Part shown: piece by piece, positions 38,599-48,592 of the stretch | Layout of the letters: the number at the start of each line of letters is the position of its first letter | Position numbering within the stretch: position 1 is the first letter of the stretch | Source of the DNA: Rickettsiales bacterium | GTDB taxonomy: Bacteria; Pseudomonadota; Alphaproteobacteria; Rickettsiales; UBA998 | DNA length: 64,000 nt | Reading direction: 5' to 3' | NCBI GenBank assembly: GCA_028279475.1 | Contig: JANQNR010000004.1 | Coordinates: forward strand, 546,270-610,269 | Made by a program: the position numbers and the translations under genes | Notes under the pieces: model-generated | Database searches by the model: none | What the model saw: the letters and a program-made list of their open reading frames with translations, nothing else | What the model was told of the DNA's origin: nothing

Positions 38599-39273
38599 AT
38601 GTACGATCTTTTACCCATGGATGGCCCAGAACTTGCTCCCATATCCGGTAATCCCCCCAAACAGCTGGTACTGTTCCTGCACGGCGTAGGCGCCGATGGC
38701 AATGACCTGATCGGCCTTGCGCCGGAATTTGCCAACCTGCTGCCTGATGCACAATTCGTTTCACCCAATGCACCTTTCCACTGCGACATGGCGCCGATGG
38801 GACGGCAATGGTTCAGCCTGCAATCACGTGAAACGGCGCATATGCTCACTGGCATCAATGCCGCCGCACCCATCCTGAACCGCTATATTGATGAGATACT
38901 GGCCAAATATTCGCTGGGATTGGAACAATTGGTCATTATCGGTTTCTCACAAGGGACGATGATGGCACTGCATACGCTATTGCAGCGCCCAGAATCTTGC
39001 GCTGCTATCATTGGCTATTCCGGCGCCATTATCGGAAGCGCTGCCTTTAAGCAGCAAATCGTCAGCAAGCCGCCCGTGTGTCTGATCCATGGTGAAGAGG
39101 ATATTGTGGTTCCCTTCGCTGCACTCCCTGACGCAGAATCAGCGCTAACGCAGGCAGGTGTAGATGTCGAAGCCCACGCCATCCCAGAGTTAGGACATTC
39201 GATTGATCCGCAGGGCATTCAGGCCGCCCATCGTTTCATTGAACGCGTATTATCCTTACAGACCGCCGCCTGA
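38599..39273 (+). CDS. Carboxylesterase/phospholipase-family alpha/beta hydrolase
   Basis: 224 residues of the small serine esterase family (YpfH-like). Oxyanion-region LFLHGVGADGNDL at 25-37, nucleophile Ser117 in GFSQGT, Asp168 in HGEEDIVVP, and His200 in ELGHSID. No signal peptide, so probably cytoplasmic. Natural substrate unknown. The xerD start follows its stop within five bases, so the two are probably cotranscribed. Confidence 0.88.
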   Translation: MYDLLPMDGPELAPISGNPPKQLVLFLHGVGADGNDLIGLAPEFANLLPDAQFVSPNAPFHCDMAPMGRQWFSLQSRETAHMLTGINAAAPILNRYIDEILAKYSLGLEQLVIIGFSQGTMMALHTLLQRPESCAAIIGYSGAIIGSAAFKQQIVSKPPVCLIHGEEDIVVPFAALPDAESALTQAGVDVEAHAIPELGHSIDPQGIQAAHRFIERVLSLQTAA

Positions 39274-39277
39274 GACT

Positions 39278-40207
39278 ATGATGCGCCATAGCGCAACCAT
39301 CGATGATTTTATCCTGGCGCTTTCAGCGGAGCGTAATATCTCTGCCAATACGGAAGCGGCTTACCGGCGTGACCTGCTCGAATTCCTCACCTTCCTGCCG
39401 AAGGGTGTATATCTGGAAACTTTTGACAAGCCCCATGTCGAAGCCTGGATCACGGAGATGAGTCGTGATGGGCTGGCATCCAGCACCATTGCCCGCCGTA
39501 TCAGTAGCGTGAAACAATTCTGCCTGCATCTGGTACAGGAGGAACAACGCACAACGAACCCCTGTGATTCCATCCAACTGCCTAAGCGCGAAAAGCGGTT
39601 GCCCCACCCACTCAGTCAGGAAGACATCGCCACCCTCTTACAAACATTGGCAACGGATGATGCCTTGGTTACCATTCGCCTGCGTGCTATGCTCTATGTC
39701 ATGTATGGTGCGGGCCTACGCGTATCGGAACTGGTGACGTTGCAATTAAAGGACATTCGCCGTTCCAGCACATTAGACGATGCACTCTTTCTGCATATTA
39801 AGGGCAAAGGTGGGCGGGAGCGGCTAGCCCCCCTGCATCCCAATGCTGCGCATGCACTGGATGGCTATCTTGTAATCAGGGAGCATTTCCTGTCGTCAAA
39901 GCAAAAAGATACCGGCTGGTTGTTTCCCTCTTATGGCAAAGCAGGGCATATGACGCGGCAGCGGTTCGGACAATCCTTGAAAACATTGGCCGGGCAGGCT
40001 GGCATTGCCTCTGAACACGTACACCCACATGCACTGCGCCATTCCTTCGCCACACACTTGCTGGAAGGCGGTGCCGATTTGCGTAGCATTCAGACCCTAC
40101 TAGGGCATGCAGACATCAGCACGACACAGATCTATACCCATGTCGCCCGCTCTCATATGCAGGAGTTGGTCGAAGAAAAACACCCGCTGGCAAAATCAGA
40201 GTTATGA
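39278..40207 (+). CDS. xerD: Tyrosine recombinase XerD
   Basis: Resolves chromosome dimers at dif with XerC and FtsK. 309 residues from ATG 39278 (a second ATG follows immediately). N-terminal SAM-like core-binding domain to about 105. Catalytic residues all present: Arg148 in GAGLRVSELV, Lys in KGKGGRER at 175-182, His251-xx-Arg254 in HALRHSFATHLL, His277 in LLGHADIS and Tyr286 in TQIYTHV. The C-terminal KHPLA is XerD-like. XerC cannot be fully excluded. It overlaps the end of the convergent polysaccharide gene by six bases. Confidence 0.85.
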   Translation: MMRHSATIDDFILALSAERNISANTEAAYRRDLLEFLTFLPKGVYLETFDKPHVEAWITEMSRDGLASSTIARRISSVKQFCLHLVQEEQRTTNPCDSIQLPKREKRLPHPLSQEDIATLLQTLATDDALVTIRLRAMLYVMYGAGLRVSELVTLQLKDIRRSSTLDDALFLHIKGKGGRERLAPLHPNAAHALDGYLVIREHFLSSKQKDTGWLFPSYGKAGHMTRQRFGQSLKTLAGQAGIASEHVHPHALRHSFATHLLEGGADLRSIQTLLGHADISTTQIYTHVARSHMQELVEEKHPLAKSEL

Positions 40208-41443
40208 GGAAGCATTACGCTGTGACAACGAAGATGCGCCGGTCAGCAGACTAATCAGCATCAATTGCCATAAGATGGAACGACCAATAAAAATATCAGC
40301 TACGGAAAGGGCAGTCACCAGCAAACAGGCAAGAATGCTACATGCTAATGCCGCAAACAATATTTGCTCCTTCCCGGCAAACGGTCTTGTTAGTATCTGG
40401 AAAAATCGCTGCAATACCCACAATGAAAACAGAATAGCACCCGGATAACCAATGTTGATGACCAGATCGAGATAGGCATTATGGGTCGTGGCAGCGGCGA
40501 AATATAACCCCAAAAAAATCTGCTGAACAAAGCTTGCATCTTGCGCCGTACCCAGTCCATAGCCAAGAAATGGGCGTTCCATACTCAATGCAATCAACCC
40601 ATCCCAGATACCGGTTCTCCCGGTAAAGGTCATATCCTTACCTGTGAGTTGGAAGAATATCTGCGCCAGTAAATCGCCAGCAAAAATGACGGTAAACAGT
40701 CCGGCGGATAATACCCCCACAATAAAGGCAATGCGTGTCAAACGGCTTTCACTGCGTAGCACTAGTAGCAAAGAAAGGTACAGACCAAACATCATACAGA
40801 ACACAACATAGGCCGTGGTGGATTTCGAAAGCGCCACAAATAGCAAGGCAATCGCTAACGCCATGTAGTGGTATAGTCGGTTCCGGTATCCCGGATATTG
40901 CAACCGGAATAAGAGGCAGAAAAATGCAATGGCAAAAAATGGCCCGGCATTATTCTTATGAATAAACATACCCCGCCATGCACCTGCATGATCGCCTGCC
41001 ATGATCCCATGATGCGGTAGCGCGAACGTGTAAGCCAGATTGATAAAACACATCGCTACAACAAACCGTGCCAGCGCCATTACTAGACGTTCCCGGCCAA
41101 ATTCCTTGTAATACAAATAGGGAAATAGACTGAGCACTAATACGGTGATGGTAAATTTAACCGTTGACTTAAGGTCACCGGATAACACCACTGAGAACAG
41201 GCATAGTGCAACAATCACCAGCACTTTATTATTTAATAATGGTTCAATCAGTAGTCGGTAATTATTTCGCACGAAATAGAAGCCAACCAGCAATAGGAGC
41301 AGCAAATAGTTCAGGGCGGTTTGCAGTGTATAGTCGATACTACCGAAATTGCGGGAATCCGCCGGATAAAACAGGTTAATATTAGTGCCTCGGGTAAGGG
41401 ACAAATACAGCCCAATCGTCAAAATAATAGTGCTAAGTTTCAT
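40202..41443 (-). CDS. O-antigen ligase/polymerase-family membrane protein (ExoQ/Wzy_C-like)
   Basis: 413 residues with ten or more hydrophobic segments and a large periplasmic loop in the C half, which is the WaaL/Wzy plan. Family-type motifs: GAWRGMFIHKNNAGPFFAI, LSKSTTAYV, TFTGRTGIWDGLI, YGLGTAQD and HNAYLDLVINIGYPGAIL. Either ligates surface polysaccharide to lipid A core or polymerises an exopolysaccharide. The divergent glycosyltransferase next to it supports a polysaccharide role, but ligase and polymerase cannot be separated by sequence. Confidence 0.82.
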   Translation of the reverse strand: MKLSTIILTIGLYLSLTRGTNINLFYPADSRNFGSIDYTLQTALNYLLLLLLVGFYFVRNNYRLLIEPLLNNKVLVIVALCLFSVVLSGDLKSTVKFTITVLVLSLFPYLYYKEFGRERLVMALARFVVAMCFINLAYTFALPHHGIMAGDHAGAWRGMFIHKNNAGPFFAIAFFCLLFRLQYPGYRNRLYHYMALAIALLFVALSKSTTAYVVFCMMFGLYLSLLLVLRSESRLTRIAFIVGVLSAGLFTVIFAGDLLAQIFFQLTGKDMTFTGRTGIWDGLIALSMERPFLGYGLGTAQDASFVQQIFLGLYFAAATTHNAYLDLVINIGYPGAILFSLWVLQRFFQILTRPFAGKEQILFAALACSILACLLVTALSVADIFIGRSILWQLMLISLLTGASSLSQRNASS

Positions 41444-41579
41444 ATCAGGTTCTGTATCTTCTCTCTCGCCTTTCGATGCTTATAACGATTTCATGATAGC
41501 GCGGCAAGTTACTATCCTGCTTGACTTGTGTAGCGCGATGACTATCGTGCAGGCGACTTATTCAATCAGTGTAATACCT

Positions 41580-42773
41580 ATGACCAAGCATCCGAAATCC
41601 TGTGTTATTATTGTTGAAAACCTGCCACTGCCGTTTGACCGGCGCGTCTGGCAGGAAGCAAACGCCCTGAAAGACGATGGCTGGCAGGTATCCGTCATCT
41701 GTCCACGCACCGAAAAATGTCCGGAACCCTATGTAGAACTGAATGGTATCCATATCTATCGCCATCATCTCCCGCTGGAAGCCAGTGGAAAGATTGGATT
41801 CCTGGTCGAATATGCGACGGCTTTGTTCCATGAAATGCGCCTGCTGATTACCGTCGCCCGTAAGCATGGGTTCACAGTAATCCAGGGCTGTAACCCGCCT
41901 GACCTGATCTTTCTGGTTGCCCTGCCTTTCAAATTATTCGGCAAGAAATATGTGTTTGACCATCACGACATCTGCCCGGAGCTTTTTGCCGTTAAGTTTG
42001 GACGTAAAGGGCTGTTGCACAAGGCACTGCGATTCTTTGAAACCTGCTCCTACCGATTTTCCAATCATGTGATTACTGCCAATGAAACATTTCGGCGACT
42101 TGTTTGCCAGCGCTCACATAAGCGGCTTGAGGACGTCACCGCCGTTTATAGTATCCCGGACAGCAAGAATATCCGCCGCGTAGAACCAGATGCTGAACTT
42201 CGTGCAAAAGCCCGTATCCTGATCGGCTATGTCGGTATCATCGGCAATCAGGACGGGGTGGATCATTTAGTCCAAGCCATCGCTACGCTTAGGCATACTC
42301 ATGGCATAGAAGACATCCATGCCGTGATTATCGGTGATGGGCCTGACCTGGCCTCCATTAAAGCACTGGCCGTTGACCTTGAGGTTGCCGACCTGATTAG
42401 CTTTACCGGTTATCTGACGGGTGATGCATTGCTAGCGGCGCTCAGCACTATAGACATTGGCGTTATCCCTGATCCTTACAATGAATATAACGACAAAATC
42501 AGCATGAATAAGGTATTCGAATATTCAACACTGGGTATCCCGATTGTTAGCTACCCGCTCACCGAAACCAAGCGATTGTTAGAAGATGCTGTTGAGGTAG
42601 CAGACGGAAAAGAACCGGAGGCATTGGCCGGTGCTATCCAGACATTGCTGGATGATGAGCACCGTAATACTATGGCTCAAAAGGCCTTAGCATTGGCTAA
42701 AGAGAAATTTTCCTGGGAACGGGAAAAAGAAAAATACCTACAGGTGATGAACAGTCTGGTGGAAACAGCCTAA
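41580..42773 (+). CDS. Glycosyltransferase, GT4-type
   Basis: 397 residues from ATG 41580 (MTKHPKSCVIIVENLPLPFDRRVWQEA); upstream in-frame starts give unrelated sequence. N-terminal acceptor domain with the FDRRVWQEANAL pattern; C-terminal nucleotide-sugar domain with IGYVGIIGNQDGVDHLVQAI and the EX7E-like segment near KISMNKVFEYSTLGIPIVSY. Cytoplasmic or membrane-associated. It stands divergent to the Wzy/ligase gene, so it probably builds the same surface glycan. Donor and acceptor unknown. Confidence 0.88.
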   Translation: MTKHPKSCVIIVENLPLPFDRRVWQEANALKDDGWQVSVICPRTEKCPEPYVELNGIHIYRHHLPLEASGKIGFLVEYATALFHEMRLLITVARKHGFTVIQGCNPPDLIFLVALPFKLFGKKYVFDHHDICPELFAVKFGRKGLLHKALRFFETCSYRFSNHVITANETFRRLVCQRSHKRLEDVTAVYSIPDSKNIRRVEPDAELRAKARILIGYVGIIGNQDGVDHLVQAIATLRHTHGIEDIHAVIIGDGPDLASIKALAVDLEVADLISFTGYLTGDALLAALSTIDIGVIPDPYNEYNDKISMNKVFEYSTLGIPIVSYPLTETKRLLEDAVEVADGKEPEALAGAIQTLLDDEHRNTMAQKALALAKEKFSWEREKEKYLQVMNSLVETA

Positions 42774-42786
42774 GCTCGGATTGTCC

Positions 42787-43863
42787 TCAGGACGCTACGG
42801 CCTTTCCCGGCTGATTTTTACATGCATTCACTAACTCAGTTGCCATATTAGTCAACGACACCTGCTTCATAATAGCTCCCGCTTCATAAGCCGCGCGGGG
42901 CATGCCATAGACAACACAGCTTTTTTCATCCTGCCCCAGGGTCATAGCACCTGTACGCCTCATTTTCGTCAGTCCGGAAACGCCGTCTTTCCCCATACCG
43001 GTCAGAATAATGCCGATAGCATTAGCCCCGGCTTGCTGCACCAGTGAGTCAAATAATACATCCACTGAAGGACAATGACCGCTTACCGGTTGATCATCAC
43101 CAATCTTACTCCAGAACTGCTGACTATGCTCCTGCTTGGTAATGCGTAAATGCCTGTCGCCTGGCGCAATATAAACGTGCCCGGGCAGCAGCTTCTGTTG
43201 ATGCTGTGCCTCCAGTACTTTTAGTCGGCACACGCTGTCAAGACGTCCGGAAAATGCCTTCGTAAATGCAGCAATCATATGTTGTACTACGACAATGGGA
43301 GGCATATTTAACGGCAACTGGGACAAGACGGTATGAAGCGCCTCTACACCGCCCGTCGATGCCCCAATACCAATGATCTGGCAGCCGGTAGAAAGCGGTG
43401 CATCGTTGCCCACCACCTGGCTATTAGCCGTTATTTCCGATAAACTAGAGTGGATTTGTGCCTGCGCCGCAATTTTCACCTTCTCGGATAAGGCCTGAAG
43501 TGTTTGCTTCCAATCCACACTGGCGTCGGTTCCCGGCTTGCCTACATAATCCACCGCGCCAAGCTCCAAAGCCCGTAATGTCATGTCGGCACCATGAGTC
43601 GTCAGGGTAGAAACCATGACCACCGGCATCGGGCGAAGACGCATCAGCTTTTCCAGAAAGGTGACGCCATCCATGTGGGGCATTTCTACATCCAGCGTGA
43701 TAACATCCGGATTAGTGGCTTTGATTTTCTCCCGTGCTTCATGCGGGTCACCGGCCACATCAACCACTTCCAACTGCGGATCCTGCTGAAACCATTCATA
43801 TAGCATCTGCTGAATAAACGGGGAATCATCAACAATCAGAACTCGAATCGGGGGTGTGGTCAT
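42787..43863 (-). CDS. cheB: CheB-type protein-glutamate methylesterase with receiver domain
   Basis: Removes methyl groups from chemoreceptor glutamates when phosphorylated. 358 residues. Receiver domain 1-125 with VLIVDDSPFIQQML, the phospho-Asp in ITLDVEMPHMDG and Lys in VGKPG. Methylesterase domain from about 160 with catalytic Ser in GIGASTGGVEAL, His in VVQHM and Asp in LTGMGKDGVSGL. No cheA, cheW, cheR or receptor gene is adjacent. It is divergent from a degenerate receiver protein. Confidence 0.95.
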   Translation of the reverse strand: MTTPPIRVLIVDDSPFIQQMLYEWFQQDPQLEVVDVAGDPHEAREKIKATNPDVITLDVEMPHMDGVTFLEKLMRLRPMPVVMVSTLTTHGADMTLRALELGAVDYVGKPGTDASVDWKQTLQALSEKVKIAAQAQIHSSLSEITANSQVVGNDAPLSTGCQIIGIGASTGGVEALHTVLSQLPLNMPPIVVVQHMIAAFTKAFSGRLDSVCRLKVLEAQHQQKLLPGHVYIAPGDRHLRITKQEHSQQFWSKIGDDQPVSGHCPSVDVLFDSLVQQAGANAIGIILTGMGKDGVSGLTKMRRTGAMTLGQDEKSCVVYGMPRAAYEAGAIMKQVSLTNMATELVNACKNQPGKAVAS

Positions 43864-44103
43864 AGCTATGGCAAGAATAAGTATCAGATTACATTATACT
43901 AGTGAATAACACCATAAACAACCATAGATTGTTTTAAGAAAATACGATTATACTACATTTTTCAATTACTAATCTCACACCTTGTTACTAGAACATTACA
44001 GATACTCACTACAACAATCTATAAAACAGTAACTTTTTATCAATTAATTCGCTGTAAACAATGAGATTCCAGTCAACCAACACACATTACGACTACACAA
44101 CCT

Positions 44104-44532
44104 ATGAAAGAAGACGTTTGTTCATTGTTGTTGGTAAGCCACTGTTCGGAGCATCTTGCCATGCTTCAAGCGGCCTTCGCTGCTATGCCCAATCATACTG
44201 ACTATCGCATTGCCACAGCCAACGATGCGTCAGCATGTATGCGTCGCCACGAAAAACATGCGCCGGATTGCGCGTTTATTCATTATCAGCCTCCCGGCGA
44301 TACAAGCATGGAAATTATCAAACTATTGCATCACCTGCCATCACATGGCAAGGAGCACCTGCCCCTGGTAGTGGTAGCAGACCACGAAGATGACATATTA
44401 ATGCAACGCATTCGCAATCAACCCTATACACGCTTTGCCCTTACAAAAGACCTTTCAGACCCGAAACACCTGAAGATGCTGATTGAACATATGCTACGCC
44501 CGCAATGGTCATCACTGTACCTATCGGGTTAA
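44104..44532 (+). CDS. Degenerate response-regulator receiver-like protein
   Basis: 142 residues that follow the receiver-domain layout: LLLVSHCSEHLAMLQAAF at the start, a central strand CAFIHYQPPGDTSME, and LPLVVVADHEDDI then FALTKDL. The acidic pair at the first loop, the phospho-acceptor Asp and the conserved Thr/Ser are all replaced, so phosphorylation in the standard way is unlikely. Divergent to cheB across 240 AT-rich bases. Receiver assignment is from layout only and should be treated as a fold guess. Confidence 0.6.
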   Translation: MKEDVCSLLLVSHCSEHLAMLQAAFAAMPNHTDYRIATANDASACMRRHEKHAPDCAFIHYQPPGDTSMEIIKLLHHLPSHGKEHLPLVVVADHEDDILMQRIRNQPYTRFALTKDLSDPKHLKMLIEHMLRPQWSSLYLSG

Positions 44533-44533
44533 A

Positions 44534-45499
44534 CTATACATTTGCGAATAAGTCCGTCGAGATATAACGCTCGGCTACCGATGCTACTAGCACCACGATC
44601 CGCTTTCCCTGCATGTCGTCACGCGCAGCCACTTCCAGTGCCGCTGCAATGGTCGCGCCTGACGATATACCCGCCGGAATCCCCTCCTCCGTCGCTGACG
44701 CGCGAGCAGTTTCAAATGCTGCCTGATTGCTAATGGTCATGACTTCATCGATCACATCACGATTCAAAATGCCCGGCACAAACCCGGCGCCAATCCCCTG
44801 AATCTTGTGTGGCCCTGGCTGCCCACCGGAGAGCACTGGGCTATCTTCCGGTTCCACGGCAATGATCTTTATATCTGGCTGGTAACCCTTCAGAACTGTA
44901 CCAACCCCAGTTATCGTGCCGCCCGTACCTACCCCGGCGATAAAGACATCGACCTCGCCACCGGTATCTTTCCAGATTTCCTCCGCTGTGGTACGCTCAT
45001 GAATGGCAGGGTTGGCCGGATTTTCAAATTGCTGCAACATCAGCGCATGTTCCTGCGTCGCCACAATTTCCTCTGCCTTGCGAATCGCGCCTTTCATGCC
45101 TTCCGCCGCCGGAGTCAGTTCAAGGGTTGCCCCCAGAAACTTTAGCATCTTACGACGTTCCAGTGACATGCTCTCCGGCATCGTCAAGATCAACTGATAC
45201 CCTTTGGCGGCGCAGGCAAAGGCAAGCGCAATCCCGGTATTCCCCGAGGTTGGCTCTACTAATACAGAGTTTTCATTCAGCTTGCCCGACGCTTCGGCAG
45301 CCTCAATCATCCCAAGCGCGATACGGTCCTTGACAGAAGACAGGGGATTGAAAAACTCCAGCTTGGCACATATCTCCGCTTTCGCTCCTGCTTTTTTCGT
45401 CAGACGATTCAGACGCACCAGTGGCGTATTACCGATGGTTTCCAGTATATTCTCATAAATCCGTCCCCGTAATCCGGGAGCATCCAGCGCAATTTGCAT
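44534..45499 (-). CDS. cysK: Cysteine synthase A (O-acetylserine sulfhydrylase)
   Basis: Makes cysteine from O-acetylserine and sulfide. 321 residues. PLP lysine K57 in [24 protein letters not shown] substrate loop, [18 protein letters not shown] phosphate-binding loop, and [15 protein letters not shown] near the C-terminus. It is 27 bases after an Rrf2 regulator on the same strand, an arrangement seen for cysteine-metabolism control. Ends one base from the convergent receiver-like gene. Confidence 0.96.
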   Translation of the reverse strand: MQIALDAPGLRGRIYENILETIGNTPLVRLNRLTKKAGAKAEICAKLEFFNPLSSVKDRIALGMIEAAEASGKLNENSVLVEPTSGNTGIALAFACAAKGYQLILTMPESMSLERRKMLKFLGATLELTPAAEGMKGAIRKAEEIVATQEHALMLQQFENPANPAIHERTTAEEIWKDTGGEVDVFIAGVGTGGTITGVGTVLKGYQPDIKIIAVEPEDSPVLSGGQPGPHKIQGIGAGFVPGILNRDVIDEVMTISNQAAFETARASATEEGIPAGISSGATIAAALEVAARDDMQGKRIVVLVASVAERYISTDLFANV

Positions 45500-45526
45500 A
45501 GCTATTCCTCCTAATCTCCTGTCACT

Positions 45527-45997
45527 TTATATCATATAGTCAATGTAATCCGCGTCACCAATGGCACGGAACGTCAATTGCCCATGTAACTCACAGGCGT
45601 AAGCGCGATCACATAAATCGTCCAGTGTTATTTGCTGCAATGCCTCCATGAACGCCTGTTGTGCGCTAGAAAACATGGGAGCAACGACTTTAGTATACAC
45701 ATCTGAGCGCATATCGGCGGCTTCTTCCTTCTGCTTTTCCAGACGTACCGCACGGATCACATCATTCATGTGAATGCTCCGGCGTTCTTTCGCCAGCAGA
45801 TATCCACCCCGAGGGCCCCGTATACTGCGCAGGATACCGACCCGCACCAGTGATTGTAACAGCGTCTCCAGATAGCGAGGAGGCACCCCAAGGATACCCG
45901 CTAGCTTTTTGCCCCCAACCGGCTGAATACCGCCATTAAAGGCAATGTAGAGCAATGCCTCCACTAACACATAGAGCTTGACCGAAACCTGAGGCAT
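45527..45997 (-). CDS. Rrf2-family transcriptional regulator
   Basis: 156 residues with an N-terminal winged helix (LVEALLYIAFNGGIQPVGGK; LAGILGVPPRYLETLLQSLVRVGILRSIRGPRGGY in two blocks). It lacks the three-cysteine iron-sulfur cluster of IscR; only two distant Cys occur in LCDRAYACELH, which favours a CymR-type regulator. Next to cysK, it probably controls cysteine synthesis. Its start overlaps the dut stop by one base. Confidence 0.88.
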   Translation of the reverse strand: MPQVSVKLYVLVEALLYIAFNGGIQPVGGKKLAGILGVPPRYLETLLQSLVRVGILRSIRGPRGGYLLAKERRSIHMNDVIRAVRLEKQKEEAADMRSDVYTKVVAPMFSSAQQAFMEALQQITLDDLCDRAYACELHGQLTFRAIGDADYIDYMI

Positions 45998-46464
45998 CAG
46001 GCGGCATCACTGCGGGTTCCGGTCGATCCGAACCCTCCTGCCCCGCGCTCAGTCGCTTCCAGTGTATCCACCTGCTCCCACTGGCCCTGCGTCACCGGCG
46101 CGATCACCATCTGGGCAATGCGCATACCGCGGGTAATTTCAACTGCTTCCTGCCCATGATTAATCAGAATCACTCCGATTTCCCCCCGGTAATCCGCGTC
46201 AATAGTGCCGGGCGTATTCAGCGTGGTAATGCCCTGCTTGAGCGCTAGTCCAGAACGCGGACGCACCTGCGCTTCGTATTGCTCAGGCAACGCGATGGCA
46301 ATGCCGGTTGGCACCAATGCCCGCTCACCCGGCGCCAGCGCGACCGGTACTTCAATGGCAGCCGTTAAGTCCATGCCCGCACTTCCAGATGTTGCATAAT
46401 GTGGTAAGGGCAATCCCTGTGCATGGGGTAACTGCGTGATAGGAATGGATATCATATTCATCAA
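45997..46464 (-). CDS. dut: Deoxyuridine 5'-triphosphate nucleotidohydrolase (dUTPase)
   Basis: Hydrolyses dUTP to dUMP and keeps uracil out of DNA. 155 residues, homotrimer type, all five motifs visible: [31 protein letters not shown] with the catalytic Asp, RIAQMV and the C-terminal [10 protein letters not shown]. Overlaps coaBC by four bases, a common pairing in bacteria. Confidence 0.97.
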   Translation of the reverse strand: MMNMISIPITQLPHAQGLPLPHYATSGSAGMDLTAAIEVPVALAPGERALVPTGIAIALPEQYEAQVRPRSGLALKQGITTLNTPGTIDADYRGEIGVILINHGQEAVEITRGMRIAQMVIAPVTQGQWEQVDTLEATERGAGGFGSTGTRSDAA

Positions 46465-47672
46465 CTTGTCTCCTGTTGGTTGGTAAAAAAATCAATGATG
46501 CGTTGTGTCAGAGTCTCTGCCAACGCCGTTTTGGACAATGTGCCCAGATCGTCCTGCGACTGCGCATCAATCAAAGCGGCATGGGTGCTATCCTGTCCGA
46601 AGACGGCACCACCTGCCACATCATTGGCGACGATCCAATCGCAGCCTTTGCGTTCACGTTTGTTCATGGCCTGCGCCACTACATCCTGTGTTTCTGCAGC
46701 AAAGCCAACGACCAGAGCAGGCCGCCGGGTCGGATGATGGGCGATTTCATAGAGAATGTCGGGAGTTTTTTGCAAGGTCAGTGTCAGCGTATCCTCCGAT
46801 GCTCGCTTTTTGAGCTTCTGCTCCGATGGATTCGCCATCTGCCAGTCGGACACAGCCGCCGCACAGATGATACCATCGACCGGTAGCAATTGTTCCACGG
46901 CATCACGCATGGCCAGTGCCGTCATCGCCGGTACGGCATCGATCGTGCCCGGTATCGGCACCTGCATTGCCCCATGCACTAGATGCACCTGCGCCCCATG
47001 CGCCTGCAACGCCTTTGCTATAGCGACTGCCTGTTTGCCGGAAGAATGGTTGGTGATGTAACGCACCGGGTCAATCGCTTCGCGTGTAGCACCGCCGGTG
47101 ACAATGAAACGCTTCCCTGCCAGCGCTGAGGATGGCATCAACCTGTCGGCAATGGTCGCAATATCGGCCATGCGCCCATCACCAGTTTCACCACAGGCCA
47201 ACTCTCCGGCTTCCGGAGCAATCACTTGCACACCATCCTTTTGCAATTGAATAATATTACGCTGCGTCGCCGGATGCGACCACATACCATGATTCATTGC
47301 AGGAGCGACCATGACCGGTATGTCCGCCGGGTTGGCGACCAGTAATAACGTACTGGCCAGATCGTCTGCCTGCCCGGTCGCCATTTTCGCCAGCAGGTCG
47401 GCACTAGCCGGCGCGACGACAATGGTATCCGCTTCGCGTACCAAACGTATATGTCCCATCTCTACTTCGTCTTTCAGAGAAAACAGGTCGGTATAGGTTG
47501 GCTCTCCGGTCAGCGATGACAGGCTGAGCGGGGTAATAAACTGGCTGCCGCCATCGGTGAGCACCCCAGTCACCCGATGCCCGGCGCGCCGCAACAACCG
47601 CACCAGTTCCAGCGCTTTATAGGCGGCAATACTGCCGGTGACGATCAGAAGAATATGTTTGGATTCCGCCAT
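46461..47672 (-). CDS. coaBC: Bifunctional phosphopantothenoylcysteine decarboxylase/ligase
   Basis: Two consecutive steps of coenzyme A synthesis. 403 residues. N-terminal FMN-dependent CoaC with [19 protein letters not shown] and the catalytic Cys in [14 protein letters not shown]-terminal CoaB from about 185 with [32 protein letters not shown] and the KLKKR lysine region. Head gene of coaBC-dut-rrf2-cysK and divergent from rpsD. Confidence 0.97.
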   Translation of the reverse strand: MAESKHILLIVTGSIAAYKALELVRLLRRAGHRVTGVLTDGGSQFITPLSLSSLTGEPTYTDLFSLKDEVEMGHIRLVREADTIVVAPASADLLAKMATGQADDLASTLLLVANPADIPVMVAPAMNHGMWSHPATQRNIIQLQKDGVQVIAPEAGELACGETGDGRMADIATIADRLMPSSALAGKRFIVTGGATREAIDPVRYITNHSSGKQAVAIAKALQAHGAQVHLVHGAMQVPIPGTIDAVPAMTALAMRDAVEQLLPVDGIICAAAVSDWQMANPSEQKLKKRASEDTLTLTLQKTPDILYEIAHHPTRRPALVVGFAAETQDVVAQAMNKRERKGCDWIVANDVAGGAVFGQDSTHAALIDAQSQDDLGTLSKTALAETLTQRIIDFFTNQQETS

Positions 47673-47730
47673 GGCGCTACAGTACCGCGATTACGCCCGT
47701 AGACAAGTGAAAATGCCATCGATTCCCTAC

Positions 47731-47758
47731 TTGACATTCGTACCGGTCGCTGTATGTT
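47731..47758 (+). promoter_or_regulatory. Promoter candidate for rpsD
   Basis: Perfect TTGACA (47731-47736), 16-base spacer, TATGTT (47753-47758), 39 bases before the GTG start. Confidence 0.6.
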
Positions 47759-47797
47759 GTCGCACTCGATAAATGAACCATCAATGGATATGACGCT

Positions 47798-48415
47798 GTG
47801 AGCAAACGAATTCAGGCAAAATATAAGTTAAGTCGCCGTATGGGCGAGAATATCTGGGGACGTGCGAAAGACCCGGTGATAAAGCGCAGCTACGGCCCCG
47901 GCCAGCATGGCGCTGCACGCCGTCGCAAACTATCTGATTTTGGTCTGCAACTGCGTGCCAAGCAAAAGCTTAAAGGCTATTATGGCGATATGTCTGAAAA
48001 GCAGTTCCTGCGTATCTATAAGGAAGCGACTCGCCTGAAAGGTGATACCTCCGAAAATCTGGTCGGGCTGCTAGAATCCCGCCTGGTTGCGTTTGTCTAT
48101 CGTATGGGCGTGGTGCCAACCGTGTTTGCCGCACGCCAATTCATCAATCATGGCCACATTAAAGTAAATGGCCAGCGTGTCAACGTGCCCAGCTACAAGT
48201 TGAAAATCGGTGATGTTGTGGAAGTGCGGGAAAGTTCCCGTCAAATTCCCATGGTGTTGGAAGCGCTACAAAATGCCGAGCGTAGCATCCCGGATTACAT
48301 TGAGATGGACGAGAAAAACCTGAAAGCGAAATATATTCGCGTACCAAATTTCTCTGAAATCCCTTACCCGGTGATGATGGAACCAAACCTGGTTATCGAA
48401 TTCTATTCACGATAA
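47798..48415 (+). CDS. rpsD: 30S ribosomal protein S4
   Basis: Primary 16S binder of 205 residues, here a stand-alone gene. It uses a GTG start: AGCAAACGAATTCAGGC follows directly and gives [20 protein letters not shown]. The N-terminus lacks the zinc-binding cysteines and matches the alphaproteobacterial form ([19 protein letters not shown]). S4 domain near 95-155 ([35 protein letters not shown]). Confidence 0.98.
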   Translation: MSKRIQAKYKLSRRMGENIWGRAKDPVIKRSYGPGQHGAARRRKLSDFGLQLRAKQKLKGYYGDMSEKQFLRIYKEATRLKGDTSENLVGLLESRLVAFVYRMGVVPTVFAARQFINHGHIKVNGQRVNVPSYKLKIGDVVEVRESSRQIPMVLEALQNAERSIPDYIEMDEKNLKAKYIRVPNFSEIPYPVMMEPNLVIEFYSR

Positions 48416-48592
48416 GCTTTATTGGCAAAGCTGTTTTCCAACAATGTAGTTATCTTGGCGAGTATTAAACTCGCCGTCAGTACGTTTCATTTTTGAAACG
48501 GATTCGTTATCAAATGGCAACAAATTAATGGCCAGTTGTTCATACATCATAACGTGATTGTATCTTTGCGGGACATCCGATAACGATGAATT

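Noticed and set aside
39278..40207. XerD-like recombinase as integrase of a mobile element
   Set aside because: Housekeeping length, a complete XerD motif set including the C-terminal KHPLA, and no attachment repeats next to it.
48483..48500. CGTTTC/GAAACG hairpin after rpsD as terminator
   Set aside because: Six-base stem with T-rich loop but no following T run.
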